A stretch of 64,000 nt of DNA, from NCBI GenBank assembly GCA_009783295.1, contig WRHK01000009.1, positions 1 to 64,000 on the forward strand, in the 5' to 3' direction. Origin of the DNA: Promicromonosporaceae bacterium. Lineage in GTDB: Bacteria > Actinomycetota > Actinomycetes > Actinomycetales > Cellulomonadaceae. The notes below the pieces were generated by a model. The model saw nothing but the letters and a program-made list of their open reading frames with translations, was not told the origin of the DNA and did not search any database. The translations under genes and the position numbers were made by a program. Positions 8,347-17,461 of this stretch are shown piece by piece (within the stretch, counting starts at the first letter, position 1; every line of letters starts with the position of its first letter).

Positions 8347-9518
8347 ATTCGGTCGTCCAGACGCTTACTGCTCGCAATGTGGGAGAACTCGGGCACGGCC
8401 CGAGATACGCCTGAAATGATCTCAGAAAGCGGGGGCCGGCTCGAACCGGCCCAGGCATCGGCCAACCACTCGAGTGCGCCGTCTACATCGTAAGTCGTGG
8501 TGCCAACGTTGATGACATCTAGGTTGTGCAGCCAGGATTCGGAGACCTCATCCGCACCAACAAAGACCTCGCTGGACTTTTCGCCCGCGGTGTCGCGTGC
8601 GGTGACGAGCACAGGCACCTCGCCGGGACGCGTCGTGTCGGTGTCCGCAGGGACGCCGCGCAGGTCGAGCGTCGCGAGGACGCGGTCGAGGGCCACCTGG
8701 AGATCTGTGCTCTCGATGGTGTCGGGCGAGGGCACACAGATGCTGCCGGGAGGGGCAAACGCGGCAACAAGGCAAAGCTGACCCGCCTCAACGGGCTGAA
8801 CGAAGAATCGCGACGTCTCCGCGGGCACCGGGAGCATCTGGTTGTTCGCGAGCCGCTGCAACCAGCTTTCCAGCAGAGATCCGTTCGAGAACGCCACATT
8901 GGCAAACCGGGTGGTGGTTGCCTGCGGGATCGAAGCGAAGACCGCTCGTTCCATGAAACGCTTCGAGGCGCCCATGAGGCTGGCAGGATCTGCGGCCTTG
9001 TCCGTCGACACCATGAACACCCGGCAGTCTGGGTTCCCATCAACAGCGTTGCGAATCACCCGTAGGGTGCCGAACACGTTGGTGTTGAGCATCTGCAGCG
9101 CCGAGACCGGGTCACGTTCGCTGCGTACGTGCTTTGCGGCCGCAAAGGCGAGCACGAGATCGAAGGGGCCGTCATCGGCGATCATGCGATCCACCAGGGG
9201 CGATGTGACGTCGACGAGCCGAGGCTCGATCGCTACCCCGTCGCCTGCGAGCGATCCCGAACGGATGGTCCTCACCGCCTCAGCCAAACCATTTTCCCAG
9301 GTGTCGGCAAGAACCAGCTTGGCTGGCGAGTATGCAAGGAGTTGGCGAATCGTCTGGGTGGCGATGAAGCCGGCCCCGCCCGTGACCAGCACCCGAGCTC
9401 CAGCAATCTGAGTGGCGAGACTGTCGGATATCGCGGCCAGTGCCGGCGCGAACATGCTCTCTTTCCGGCCAGTCACTTCCTGGCTCAGGCGCGCGATGGT
9501 CTCGTGGGAGACGAACAT
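8343..9518 (-). CDS. CapD-like polysaccharide biosynthesis SDR (dehydratase/epimerase family)
   Basis: The 391-residue protein has a Rossmann motif [13 protein letters not shown] near residue 43 and the CapD-type active-site segment STDKAADPASLMGASKRFME near residue 170. In this segment Met replaces the usual SDR catalytic Tyr, as in the CapD/FlaA1 group. The family makes 4-keto or epimerised nucleotide sugars by 4,6-dehydration or C4/C5 epimerisation. The C-terminal about 100 residues (FVGADEVSESWL onward) are less typical. A strong AAAGGAG lies five bases before the ATG at 9518, and the upstream gene stops two bases earlier. It is last in the minus-strand operon. Substrate is unknown. Confidence 0.82.
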   Translation of the reverse strand: MFVSHETIARLSQEVTGRKESMFAPALAAISDSLATQIAGARVLVTGGAGFIATQTIRQLLAYSPAKLVLADTWENGLAEAVRTIRSGSLAGDGVAIEPRLVDVTSPLVDRMIADDGPFDLVLAFAAAKHVRSERDPVSALQMLNTNVFGTLRVIRNAVDGNPDCRVFMVSTDKAADPASLMGASKRFMERAVFASIPQATTTRFANVAFSNGSLLESWLQRLANNQMLPVPAETSRFFVQPVEAGQLCLVAAFAPPGSICVPSPDTIESTDLQVALDRVLATLDLRGVPADTDTTRPGEVPVLVTARDTAGEKSSEVFVGADEVSESWLHNLDVINVGTTTYDVDGALEWLADAWAGSSRPPLSEIISGVSRAVPEFSHIASSKRLDDRI

Positions 9519-9520
9519 GG

Positions 9521-10351
9521 TTACTCCTTTGGGACTCGGTTGTCGGCCAGCAAACGGCCCAAGGTCTCTGCACTCATCGCCGTCTGAAGGCCGCTGGTTG
9601 CGGTCCAGCGGGTCGGGTCACCAACCACGCGCGTGGCATCGGCAGATTCGGCGAGGATATCGGCAGTGACTCCCAGGTGCCGCAATGCTGCTCGCACCGC
9701 GTCATGGAACGACACTCCAACGCCTGAGCACACGTTCCACAGACCTAAGGGCCGGTTCGCGACCGCGTGGACGACGCTTGTGACCAGGAACTCGGGGACA
9801 ACCCAATCTCTAACGGTATGCGGCGCGTAGAGCTGCACATCGGTTCGCTCACGCACAGCGGCGTGCAGACGGCCGGCCACGTCGTCCAACGGCGTGCCGG
9901 GCCTCGTGGGGTTGGTGGCGAGGTTGAACAGGCGAAACACGGTGACGCTCGCGGCCGTCAGCGCGGACTCAGTACCAGCGGCCTTGCTCTGGCCGTAGCT
10001 GCCCACCGGTTGTGGCGTGAGGTCCTCCCCGTACCGTTCCACCTCTGGGTGAAAGCCGTACTCGGCCGCCGAACCCACGTGGATCAGGTGCGCGCCAACA
10101 TCGTTGGCAGCCGCCGCAGCGGTGGCCGGGAGAACAGCGTTGGCAGCCCACAGGTCGTCGCCGGCGCCGCGAACGAGTCCGGCGGCGTTGATGATCGTCG
10201 CCGGCTGAAGAGCGGTCAGATATCTGCGCAGCGTGTCGGGTTCGGCACGAGCAACGTCGTCGGGCACCAAGAGAGGCTGCGGCACAGCCGCGGCGATGCG
10301 AGACCCGAGGTACCCCGTGCCGCCGATGAGAGCAGTGGCGGCCTGGGTCAA
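9521..10351 (-). CDS. NAD-dependent epimerase/dehydratase (extended SDR)
   Basis: The 276-residue protein begins with the Rossmann motif ALIGGTGYLGSR and has the SDR motif SYGQSKAAG with the catalytic Tyr and Lys. DWVVPEFLVTSVV in the C-terminal half is typical of nucleotide-sugar epimerases and reductases. It probably produces an NDP-sugar together with the flanking nucleotidyltransferase and CapD-like enzyme. The start is taken as TTG at 10351, giving a TTGA overlap with the upstream stop and GGAAGG nine bases before it. The upstream in-frame ATG at 10441 lies inside the neighbour and gives a sequence without homology. Confidence 0.82.
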   Translation of the reverse strand: MTQAATALIGGTGYLGSRIAAAVPQPLLVPDDVARAEPDTLRRYLTALQPATIINAAGLVRGAGDDLWAANAVLPATAAAAANDVGAHLIHVGSAAEYGFHPEVERYGEDLTPQPVGSYGQSKAAGTESALTAASVTVFRLFNLATNPTRPGTPLDDVAGRLHAAVRERTDVQLYAPHTVRDWVVPEFLVTSVVHAVANRPLGLWNVCSGVGVSFHDAVRAALRHLGVTADILAESADATRVVGDPTRWTATSGLQTAMSAETLGRLLADNRVPKE

Positions 10352-11055
10352 CGGAGATCGCCTTCCGCCAGCATGCGGTTGGCCTCCGCGAGATCCTCGA
10401 CTCGGCCCAGATCCATCCACAGCTCGTCGGTGACGTGGCACAGCACCTCATGGCCGGATCGAGACAGCGATTGCAGGAAGTCTGGCATCTCGACGCGGCC
10501 TTCCGGCAGCAGACGCAGAGCGCTGCCGCGAAACACGTTGATCCCCGTAGACAGCAAGTTCGTCGTAGTCGGCTTTTCGTCAATTCGTTCAAGCCGGCCA
10601 TTCTCGCCAGCGGTGACCACGCCGTAGTCGATGACGATCTCGCGCTCGGCGCAGGCCAGGGCGGCGTCCGCGCCCGTGCTTTCAAACCAGTCAAGAAGAG
10701 CGCCGAAGTCGAGCGTGGTGAGCGTGTCGCCGTTGATGACCAGGACGGTGTCGTCTGGGGCGACGGTGTGCGGGATCAAACCGAGCGCGCCGGCGGTACC
10801 TAGCGGAGTGTCCTCGTGGGTGTACGCGATCTCAAGACCGAAACGTTCGCCATTGCCGAGGACGGACTCGATGAGGTAGCCAAGGTAGCCGACGCTGACG
10901 ACCACCTTGCGCAGGCCGACGTCGTGCAACGAGCGGAGCACCCGCTCCACAATGGTTTCATCGCCCAACGGGATCAAGGGTTTGGGTAGAACCTGCGTAT
11001 AGGGTCGCAAACGCATCCCCTTACCGCCCGCCAGCACGAACCCGTACCTAGTCAC
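10348..11055 (-). CDS. Sugar-1-phosphate nucleotidyltransferase
   Basis: The 235-residue protein carries the nucleotidyltransferase signature FVLAGGKGMRLRPYT and the substrate-contact segment LPKPLIPLGD. The active-site motif VLVINGDTL and DELWMDLGRVEDL near the end resemble GlmU-like and mannose-1-phosphate guanylyltransferase-like short enzymes. It activates a sugar-1-phosphate with an NTP, but the nucleotide and sugar cannot be told from sequence alone. No C-terminal hexapeptide acetyltransferase domain is present. The GTG at 11055 lies eight bases inside the end of the upstream glycosyltransferase gene, so expression is coupled. Confidence 0.88.
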   Translation of the reverse strand: MTRYGFVLAGGKGMRLRPYTQVLPKPLIPLGDETIVERVLRSLHDVGLRKVVVSVGYLGYLIESVLGNGERFGLEIAYTHEDTPLGTAGALGLIPHTVAPDDTVLVINGDTLTTLDFGALLDWFESTGADAALACAEREIVIDYGVVTAGENGRLERIDEKPTTTNLLSTGINVFRGSALRLLPEGRVEMPDFLQSLSRSGHEVLCHVTDELWMDLGRVEDLAEANRMLAEGDLR

Positions 11056-12364
11056 GATATTCCCTCGCGTTGCTCGAATCCTCTAAGGAATCCTGACATT
11101 CAGTACCACTGGCAGTTCTCACGACCTCTTCGAGATGGCCGAGGAGTTTCAGGCTCTGCACCTCGCGTGTGAGGCTCGACTTCTCGTTGAAGATCGGGTC
11201 TGCGAGCTGGCCGTCGCGTCGCTTCTCCGTGAGCTTGTCTCGAAGGAACCCAGCGATGATGGCCGAGTCGTTGCTCGTCACACCGAGGGAGTGGTCACGT
11301 ATCAATTCGGCCGCGACACCATTCTCATACCCCGTCATGACGATGCTGTGCCCAATACCCACGTATTCGAACACCTTCCCCGAGTACACTCCACGCTCAC
11401 CAGGATCATTCCACAGCAGAAGGAGGAGCAGGTCAGCTGTCGCCTGTACTGCGAGTGACTCAGCATTCGTCACGCGACCATGCTGCGTGACGACGTGACC
11501 CAGACCTAGCTCGTTGACGAGAGATGTCACGATCGCCGATGGTGGGCCGTAGAACTCCACGCGAACCGGTGCCGTTGGATCGCCGTCGAGCACCTGACGG
11601 ATGGCCGTCAGGAACGGGCGAGGGTCGCGGCGCAGGTCTGGGTAGATGTATCCACAGTGCACTATCGACAGGGTGTCAGACGGGTCAGCCACCGGAAGAT
11701 CGCGGAAGTCTTCGGGGTCGTAGCCATTAAGGACCGTCTCTGCACGAATGCCGTAGGTCTGGTGTAGTTCGTCGGCTAGTGGCTGGCTCACGGAGACGAG
11801 CAGCGCCGCATCGCGCACTTGCCGTCTCTCATGTGCGGTATCTAGCACTCTACGGATCCAGCCGTGCGGATAGTAGGTGCTGCTGGACAGCAGGTCGCGA
11901 TAGTCGACGACGAGGGGCACCTCCCAATGGTGGCTCAGCCGCGACCCGACCGTGACGGCACTGACCGGACCCACACTGGAGACAACGACGTCGGGCTTCC
12001 ATTCCCAGCCCTTGGCTTCTCGGACGGCGTTGCGGGTCCACGCGATGAACAGGTCCGGCCACACGAGGGCGAGCGCTCTCCGGTACAGCTCGGCGAGCAC
12101 CCTGATGAAAAGCGACGGACGGGCAGCGACGGCCTTGACGACGCGCCCCTGGGCTCGTTCGACGCGTTCACCGATGGGGTCGGGCACGCGCACTGTGGTA
12201 ATTCGGGAGCTTTCGGGCACCTCCAGTCCCTCGGAGAGCGGGTTCCGCGTGAGCACCCGGACTTCGTGTCCCTCCTGCGCCCAGAACTTCGCGAACTTCG
12301 CCACACGGACGGCGGCGATGCGGTTCTCCGGTGGGAAGAACGGGCAGACCAGCAGGATCTTCAC
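11048..12364 (-). CDS. Family 4 glycosyltransferase
   Basis: The 438-residue GT-B fold protein starts MKILLVCPFFPPENRIAAVR, typical of the GT4 acceptor domain. It has NGYDPEDF at the interdomain hinge and a donor-site segment GVYSGKVFEYVGIG. It probably transfers a nucleotide-activated sugar to a lipid-linked intermediate on the cytoplasmic face of the membrane. The start is GTG at 12364, directly after the stop of the ABC transporter gene, with GAGGAG six bases upstream. The C-terminal 20 residues are acidic and serine-rich and carry the next gene's start. The sugar is not predictable. Confidence 0.88.
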   Translation of the reverse strand: MKILLVCPFFPPENRIAAVRVAKFAKFWAQEGHEVRVLTRNPLSEGLEVPESSRITTVRVPDPIGERVERAQGRVVKAVAARPSLFIRVLAELYRRALALVWPDLFIAWTRNAVREAKGWEWKPDVVVSSVGPVSAVTVGSRLSHHWEVPLVVDYRDLLSSSTYYPHGWIRRVLDTAHERRQVRDAALLVSVSQPLADELHQTYGIRAETVLNGYDPEDFRDLPVADPSDTLSIVHCGYIYPDLRRDPRPFLTAIRQVLDGDPTAPVRVEFYGPPSAIVTSLVNELGLGHVVTQHGRVTNAESLAVQATADLLLLLLWNDPGERGVYSGKVFEYVGIGHSIVMTGYENGVAAELIRDHSLGVTSNDSAIIAGFLRDKLTEKRRDGQLADPIFNEKSSLTREVQSLKLLGHLEEVVRTASGTECQDSLEDSSNAREYRD

Positions 12365-14179
12365 TCAGGACTCCTCGATTGTTGACGCCGACGACATGGG
12401 GACGACGCCCTGACGATCGACGAGACCAGCCAGTTCGGCTTGCCGTCGGAATGCCGGCACGGCGGCCACGACGTCGTCGAAGGTGCCCTGTCCCAGGATC
12501 CGGCCACCCTCGACATAGCAGACCTGGTCGTAATTACGGATGGTGGCGAGGCGGTGGGCAACCGTGATGAAGGTGACGGAGCCCTTGAGCCTGTGCATGG
12601 CTTCCGTGACACGCTGTTCGGTCGCGGTGTCGAGCGCGCTCGTCGCCTCGTCCATGACAACGACGAGGGGGTCGCAGTACAGCGCCCGCGCGATGCCTAG
12701 GCGTTGCTGCTGTCCGCCCGACACCGATGTACCGCGTTCGCCGACTGGCCCGGTGATGCCACGGTCGCCGACGAGGTCGTCGGCTTGGGCCGCCATGAGG
12801 GCGCGCTCAACGCGAGCGGGGTCGTAGTCGTCACTCCAGGTCAGCGCTACGTTCTGGGCGATGGATCCATTGAAGAGCGCCACCCGCTGCGGCACGTAGC
12901 CGACGTGGCTGCGCCACTGGTTAGTCACATTCTTGAGCGGCAAGCCGTCGAGGCTGATCGTTCCACTCACCGGTTCGCTGAGGCCCAGGATGATGTCGAC
13001 GAGCGTCGACTTCCCTGCGCCCGACGGGCCGACGAGCGCCACCGACCCGCCCATGGGGATCGTGAGGCTGACGTCGGTCAGGGCATCGTGGGCCGCCCCT
13101 GCGTACCGGAACGAGACGTGGTCGAGCTGGAGCTCGTCAACCTCCGCGGGCAGCACGGCCGCGTCCTCGGTGACGACGGGGCCGCCCGTGTCAGCACACT
13201 CGGAGATGACCTCCTTCGCGTACACCTCCGAGGTGAAAGCGGCAGTCACCGACGCGATGGCGGCGTTGATGCCGGGGATCATACGCAGGCCCGCGACGGC
13301 GAAGAGCGAGACCGCGACGCCGGCCTCACCGACGCCGCCACGCAGGTAGGCGACGCCGCCGACGAGCACGAAGCCGCCGATGAGGGTCACCTCGAAGACG
13401 TACCGGGGCACGGCGGCGAGGAAAGCCAGCCGACCGCGTTGTGTGGTGAGCTCGCCACGGTTCTGGGAGATGACGGCACCGGCCTCGTCAATCTTCCCGC
13501 GGAGTGTGACCTCCTTGAGTGCCTCAACCATCTCCGCGACGATCGTGGTCACCCTGTTCGCATAGATGCGCGCGTCGACGCTCAGCGCCTTGGACCTTCG
13601 CGACACAGCGGCAGACAGGCTCAGCGAGATCGCCGCGAGGTACGCGGTGGTGACGAGCGCGGTGATCGGCTGCGCGATGAAGAGGACGGCCATCGCCACG
13701 ATCACCGTGAGAAAGTTCGCGGGAATCTGCATGATGGCGAGCAGGTAGCTGCGGATGGCGGAGCCGACCGACACGTCCACCAAGCGGGTGACCTCGATCG
13801 TCCCAAGGCGAGCGCGCTGCTCCCAGGGCCGACGCGCGTAGATCATGAAGATGCGGTTACCGATCTCGTACTCGTACGTCGAGAGTCGGCGCGTGACGTG
13901 CCATTGCACCAGCAGGCCGAGCGCGGACTTCAGGACGAACAGCACCGCAATGAGAGCCACTATCCACGGATTGGCCGCGAAGTCTATATGTCCGACGATC
14001 GGCAGGCTGATGTTGGCGGTGCCGAACAGCGAGGTTGCTGCGACAACGACCAGACCGAGCGCCGCCGTGTCGAGGATCGGAAGCAGCGCGTTGATGAGCA
14101 TATTTCGAATGAAGAAACGTCGTCCGCCGCGACCGAACAGGTCGAGGAGGCTCAACATCGTGACGACGAGGCCCCTCAT
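12365..14179 (-). CDS. ABC exporter (flippase-like) fused permease-ATPase
   Basis: The 604-residue protein combines an N-terminal six-helix type IV exporter membrane domain (about residues 20-310) with a C-terminal nucleotide-binding domain. It has Walker A GPSGAGKST, signature VSGGQQQRL, Walker B VVVMDEATSALD and a switch His in VAHRLAT. In this context, between two GT4 genes, a PglK/MsbA-like role flipping a lipid-linked oligosaccharide outward is the best hypothesis. A peptide or drug exporter cannot be excluded from sequence. GGAGGTGA precedes the ATG at 14179, which overlaps the upstream TGA (ATGA). It would work as a homodimer in the cytoplasmic membrane. Confidence 0.88.
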   Translation of the reverse strand: MRGLVVTMLSLLDLFGRGGRRFFIRNMLINALLPILDTAALGLVVVAATSLFGTANISLPIVGHIDFAANPWIVALIAVLFVLKSALGLLVQWHVTRRLSTYEYEIGNRIFMIYARRPWEQRARLGTIEVTRLVDVSVGSAIRSYLLAIMQIPANFLTVIVAMAVLFIAQPITALVTTAYLAAISLSLSAAVSRRSKALSVDARIYANRVTTIVAEMVEALKEVTLRGKIDEAGAVISQNRGELTTQRGRLAFLAAVPRYVFEVTLIGGFVLVGGVAYLRGGVGEAGVAVSLFAVAGLRMIPGINAAIASVTAAFTSEVYAKEVISECADTGGPVVTEDAAVLPAEVDELQLDHVSFRYAGAAHDALTDVSLTIPMGGSVALVGPSGAGKSTLVDIILGLSEPVSGTISLDGLPLKNVTNQWRSHVGYVPQRVALFNGSIAQNVALTWSDDYDPARVERALMAAQADDLVGDRGITGPVGERGTSVSGGQQQRLGIARALYCDPLVVVMDEATSALDTATEQRVTEAMHRLKGSVTFITVAHRLATIRNYDQVCYVEGGRILGQGTFDDVVAAVPAFRRQAELAGLVDRQGVVPMSSASTIEES

Positions 14180-15381
14180 CGCGTCACCTCCGGCTGTTCA
14201 AGTCTGCATGCAACGAGGACGACCTGAGCCGCGCGTGCGGCTGTCTGCCGCAGGGAGGAGGTCTCTTCGACCCACGCGGCGAGTCGACGACGCTCGGCAG
14301 TCGCGACGTCATCAGCCAGCATCTCGCACATCGCATCAGCCACTGCTTCCAGGCGATGGTCCACAGCCCGGCCAAGACGGTGCTCGCGGATCACCTCCGA
14401 AGCCCGTCCCGGTCCCGCATAAAGCACCGGCGTGCCCGAAGCCAGCCCCGCGAGTACCTTCGTCGGAAATGCGAAGTCATACCCCTGACCGGGCTTCAGG
14501 CTCACGAGCGCTGCGTTGGCGCCGCGTAGCCAAGCCGACGCCTCGCGCGGACCGACCGGGGTCAGCATTCGGACGGACTTGCCGCCGTCGGGCAAACGCT
14601 CCGCTGCCGCAGCAATGTGCTCCCATGCGCTGCCCTGACCAAGATAGATCAGCTGCGCGTCAGTGACCCGTTCGAGCACCGACGTCATGGCATCGACGAA
14701 CACATCAGCGCCCTGCCACTCCGAGGTCGTGCCCGCATAGATGGCGTACGGGCCGTCTGGCGCGTCGGAGTGGACCGGACCGTCGGGAGTGAAGGCGTCG
14801 GTGTCAATGCCGTTGCGAACGATGACGACGTCGTGTGCGCCCAACTCCTTGACTCGGTCGCCCACGCCATCGGTCACAGCAATCACCCGGGAGGCGCCAC
14901 GCAGCACGAATGACTCGACGGCACGAAGCAGGCGCACCACGATGCCCGGCGCAGCCTGAGCGGACGCGTCCGACCAGATGTCGGCGGCGTAGTAGACATA
15001 GGGCACGCGCCGAAGGGTGCACGCCAACCTCACGACAAGGCCGGTCGTCGGCGGTGGTTCAGCGACGACGACATTGGGGCGAGCGCCGACCAGCAGGCGG
15101 AAGAAGAGGGGAACGTCGAAACTCAGGTACTGGAGGTAGCCACGCACGTACCCCGTGCGGTCCCGCAGAACAGGGCACCGCCGTACGGTGACACCGGAGG
15201 GCTCCTTGGCGGCACGGGCGCCGACTGCGCGAGTTGGGTTGGTCGTCGTCAGCACCGTGACGTCGGCGCCCGCATCTGCGAGCGCGGACGCAAGTGCTGC
15301 GAGCCGGAACGCCGCCGCCGCAGGTTCCGGCGTGAAGATCCGGGTAGCGACGGTGACCCGCGTCGTCTTCATGGGTTTCAC
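14176..15381 (-). CDS. Family 4 glycosyltransferase
   Basis: The 401-residue GT-B protein has an N-terminal acceptor domain (VTVATRIFTPEPAAAAFR, similar in style to WbuB/WecA-region transferases), RNGIDTDAFTPD at the hinge and FPTKVLAGLASGTPVLYAGPG in the donor domain. It probably adds one sugar of the repeat unit assembled by this operon. The GTG at 15381 overlaps the upstream TGA (GTGA); an ATG ten bases downstream is an alternative start. Acceptor and donor are unknown, though a diacetamido-uronic acid donor would fit the three upstream genes. Confidence 0.87.
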   Translation of the reverse strand: MKPMKTTRVTVATRIFTPEPAAAAFRLAALASALADAGADVTVLTTTNPTRAVGARAAKEPSGVTVRRCPVLRDRTGYVRGYLQYLSFDVPLFFRLLVGARPNVVVAEPPPTTGLVVRLACTLRRVPYVYYAADIWSDASAQAAPGIVVRLLRAVESFVLRGASRVIAVTDGVGDRVKELGAHDVVIVRNGIDTDAFTPDGPVHSDAPDGPYAIYAGTTSEWQGADVFVDAMTSVLERVTDAQLIYLGQGSAWEHIAAAAERLPDGGKSVRMLTPVGPREASAWLRGANAALVSLKPGQGYDFAFPTKVLAGLASGTPVLYAGPGRASEVIREHRLGRAVDHRLEAVADAMCEMLADDVATAERRRLAAWVEETSSLRQTAARAAQVVLVACRLEQPEVTR

Positions 15382-16364
15382 AGGGTGACAGTCTGCCCGC
15401 TCTTCGCCGACTCGATCGCCAGCTCGCAGACGCGCAGCGTTGCCAGACCCTGCTCCATCGTGACGATGTCAGCGGACTTGCCGAGCACCGCATCGCGGAA
15501 GTTCTCGTGCTCCACTCGCAGCGGCTCGCGCTTGGCGAAGGCGAACCGGGTGATGTTGCCCTCCGAGACACCGCGGAACGCCGTGACGGCCTCCCACTCG
15601 GTCTGGATGACGCCGTTGGCGAAGAACGTGAGGTCGCCCGTCGAGGTGTCGGCCACGAACGCCCCGCGCTCGCCCGTGACGATCGTCAGGCGCTCCTTCA
15701 TCGGCGAGAGCCAGTTGATCGTGTGGTTCACCATGACGCCGTTGGCCAGCGTGCCCGTTGCGACGACCATGTCCTCGAACTCGCGACCCGAGCGGTGAGC
15801 CGTCTGCGCCGAGATCGAGGCGTACTCGCTCTGCGCCACCCACGCCGTCAGGTCGAAGTCGTGGGCGCCCAGGTCCTTGATGACCCCGACATCGGCGATG
15901 CGTGCCGGGAACGGCCCCTGCCGCCGCGTCGCGATCTGGTAGACCTCCCCGAGCTCCCCGGCCTCGATGCGGCGGCGCATCTCCTGGAGGGCGGGGTTGT
16001 ACCGCTCGACGTGGCCCACCGCGCCGACCAGCCCGGCGTCGGCGAACGCCTTGACCATCCGCTCGCCCTCTTCGGACGTCGCGGAGATGGGCTTCTCGAC
16101 CATCGTGTGGACGCCCGCGGCGGCGAGCTTGAGCGCGGCGTCCTCGTGGAAGGCCGTCGGCACGGCCACCATCGCCATGTCGATGCCGGCCGCGATGAGG
16201 CTCTCGACGTCGGGCAGCACCTCGAGGTCACGGGCGACGGAGAACTTGTCGCCGCCCGGGTCGGCGATCGCGACCAGGTCGACGCCGTCGATCTCGCGCA
16301 GCACACGCGCGTGGTGGCGGCCCATGGAGCCGATGCCGAGCAGGCCGGCGCGCAGGTTGCCCAT
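15378..16364 (-). CDS. Gfo/Idh/MocA sugar oxidoreductase, WbpB/WlbA-like
   Basis: The 328-residue protein has the NAD motif GLLGIGSMGRHHARV, the family motif MVEKPIS and a C-terminal GFO_IDH_MocA fold. Beside a DegT aminotransferase and a hexapeptide acetyltransferase, it fits the WbpB/WlbA role: oxidising C3 of UDP-N-acetylglucosaminuronic acid to a 3-keto sugar. Start is ATG at 16364; the preceding gene ends TGATG, a one-base overlap. The family call is firm. The exact substrate rests on the conserved three-gene arrangement rather than on residues I can verify. Confidence 0.87.
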   Translation of the reverse strand: MGNLRAGLLGIGSMGRHHARVLREIDGVDLVAIADPGGDKFSVARDLEVLPDVESLIAAGIDMAMVAVPTAFHEDAALKLAAAGVHTMVEKPISATSEEGERMVKAFADAGLVGAVGHVERYNPALQEMRRRIEAGELGEVYQIATRRQGPFPARIADVGVIKDLGAHDFDLTAWVAQSEYASISAQTAHRSGREFEDMVVATGTLANGVMVNHTINWLSPMKERLTIVTGERGAFVADTSTGDLTFFANGVIQTEWEAVTAFRGVSEGNITRFAFAKREPLRVEHENFRDAVLGKSADIVTMEQGLATLRVCELAIESAKSGQTVTL

Positions 16365-17461
16365 CAGGCGCCCGCCTTCACGACGGTGTTGACGGCCGTG
16401 ACGATGCGCTCGAGGTCGTCCTGCGTGAGCGACGGGTGCACGGGCAGCGAGATGACCTCGGCCGCGGCCTTCTCCGTCTCCGGCAGGTCGAGGCCCGGGG
16501 CGTACTTCTTGAGCGAGTCGAGGCGGTGGTTCGGGATCGGGTAGTAGACGCCCGAGCCGACCTGGTGCTCCTCGCGCAGCGCGGTCACGATGCGGTCGCG
16601 GTCCTCGGCGACGCGGATCGTGTACTGGTGGTAGACGTGCGTCGCACCCTCGGCCACGGCCGGCACGACGACGCCCTCGAGGTTCGCGTCGAGGAAGGCG
16701 GCGTTCGCGCGGCGCTGCTCGGTCCAGGCGCCTACCTTGGTGAGCTGCACGCGGCCGATGGCGGCGTGGATGTCGGTCATGCGCGCGTTGAAGCCGATCA
16801 GCTCGTTGGCGTACTGGCGCTCCATGCCCTGGTTGCGCAGCAGGCGCACGTTGCGCGCGACCTCGTCGGTGGCGCAGGAGACCATGCCGCCCTCGCCCGA
16901 CGTCATGTTCTTCGTCGGGTAGAGGCTGAACATGGCGAACGTGCCGAACGCCCCCACCGGGGTGCCGTGCAGCGTGGCGCCGTGCGCCTGGGCGGCGTCC
17001 TCGTAGACGGCGATGCCGTGCTTGGCAGCGAGCGCCGCGAACCCGTCCATGTCGGCCGGGTGCCCGTACAGGTGCACGGGCATGACGGCCTTGGTGCGCT
17101 CCGTGATCGCGGCCTCGACCGCCTTCGGGTCGAGGCAGAACGACACGGGGTCGATGTCGGCGAAGACCGGGGTGGCACCGGTGAGCGCGACGGAGTTGCC
17201 GGTCGCGGCGAAGGTGAACGACGGCACGATGACCTCGTCGCCGGGGCCGACGCCAGCTGCCAGCAGGCCGAGGTGCAGGCCTGACGTGCCCGAGTTCACG
17301 GCCACGCACGTGCGACCGTCGACGAGCTGCGCGCTGAACTCCTGCTCGAACGCCGCGACCTCGGGGCCTTGAGCGATCATGCCGGACCGGAGCACGCGGT
17401 CGACCGCCTCACGCTCCTCGTCACCGACGATCGGCTTGGCTGCCGGAATGAATGCGCTCAC
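16364..17461 (-). CDS. DegT/DnrJ/EryC1 PLP aminotransferase, WbpE/WlbC-like
   Basis: The 365-residue protein is of normal length for sugar aminotransferases. It shows VNSGTSGLHLGLLAAG for PLP phosphate binding, YEDAAQAHGA with the Asp that contacts the PLP ring, and the Schiff-base Lys at about residue 184 in YPTKNMTSGEGG. It should transaminate a 3-keto-UDP-sugar made by the downstream oxidoreductase, using glutamate. GTG at 17461 overlaps the acetyltransferase stop (GTGA). Order and context match WbpE/WlbC of the di-N-acetylated uronic acid pathway. Confidence 0.9.
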   Translation of the reverse strand: MSAFIPAAKPIVGDEEREAVDRVLRSGMIAQGPEVAAFEQEFSAQLVDGRTCVAVNSGTSGLHLGLLAAGVGPGDEVIVPSFTFAATGNSVALTGATPVFADIDPVSFCLDPKAVEAAITERTKAVMPVHLYGHPADMDGFAALAAKHGIAVYEDAAQAHGATLHGTPVGAFGTFAMFSLYPTKNMTSGEGGMVSCATDEVARNVRLLRNQGMERQYANELIGFNARMTDIHAAIGRVQLTKVGAWTEQRRANAAFLDANLEGVVVPAVAEGATHVYHQYTIRVAEDRDRIVTALREEHQVGSGVYYPIPNHRLDSLKKYAPGLDLPETEKAAAEVISLPVHPSLTQDDLERIVTAVNTVVKAGA

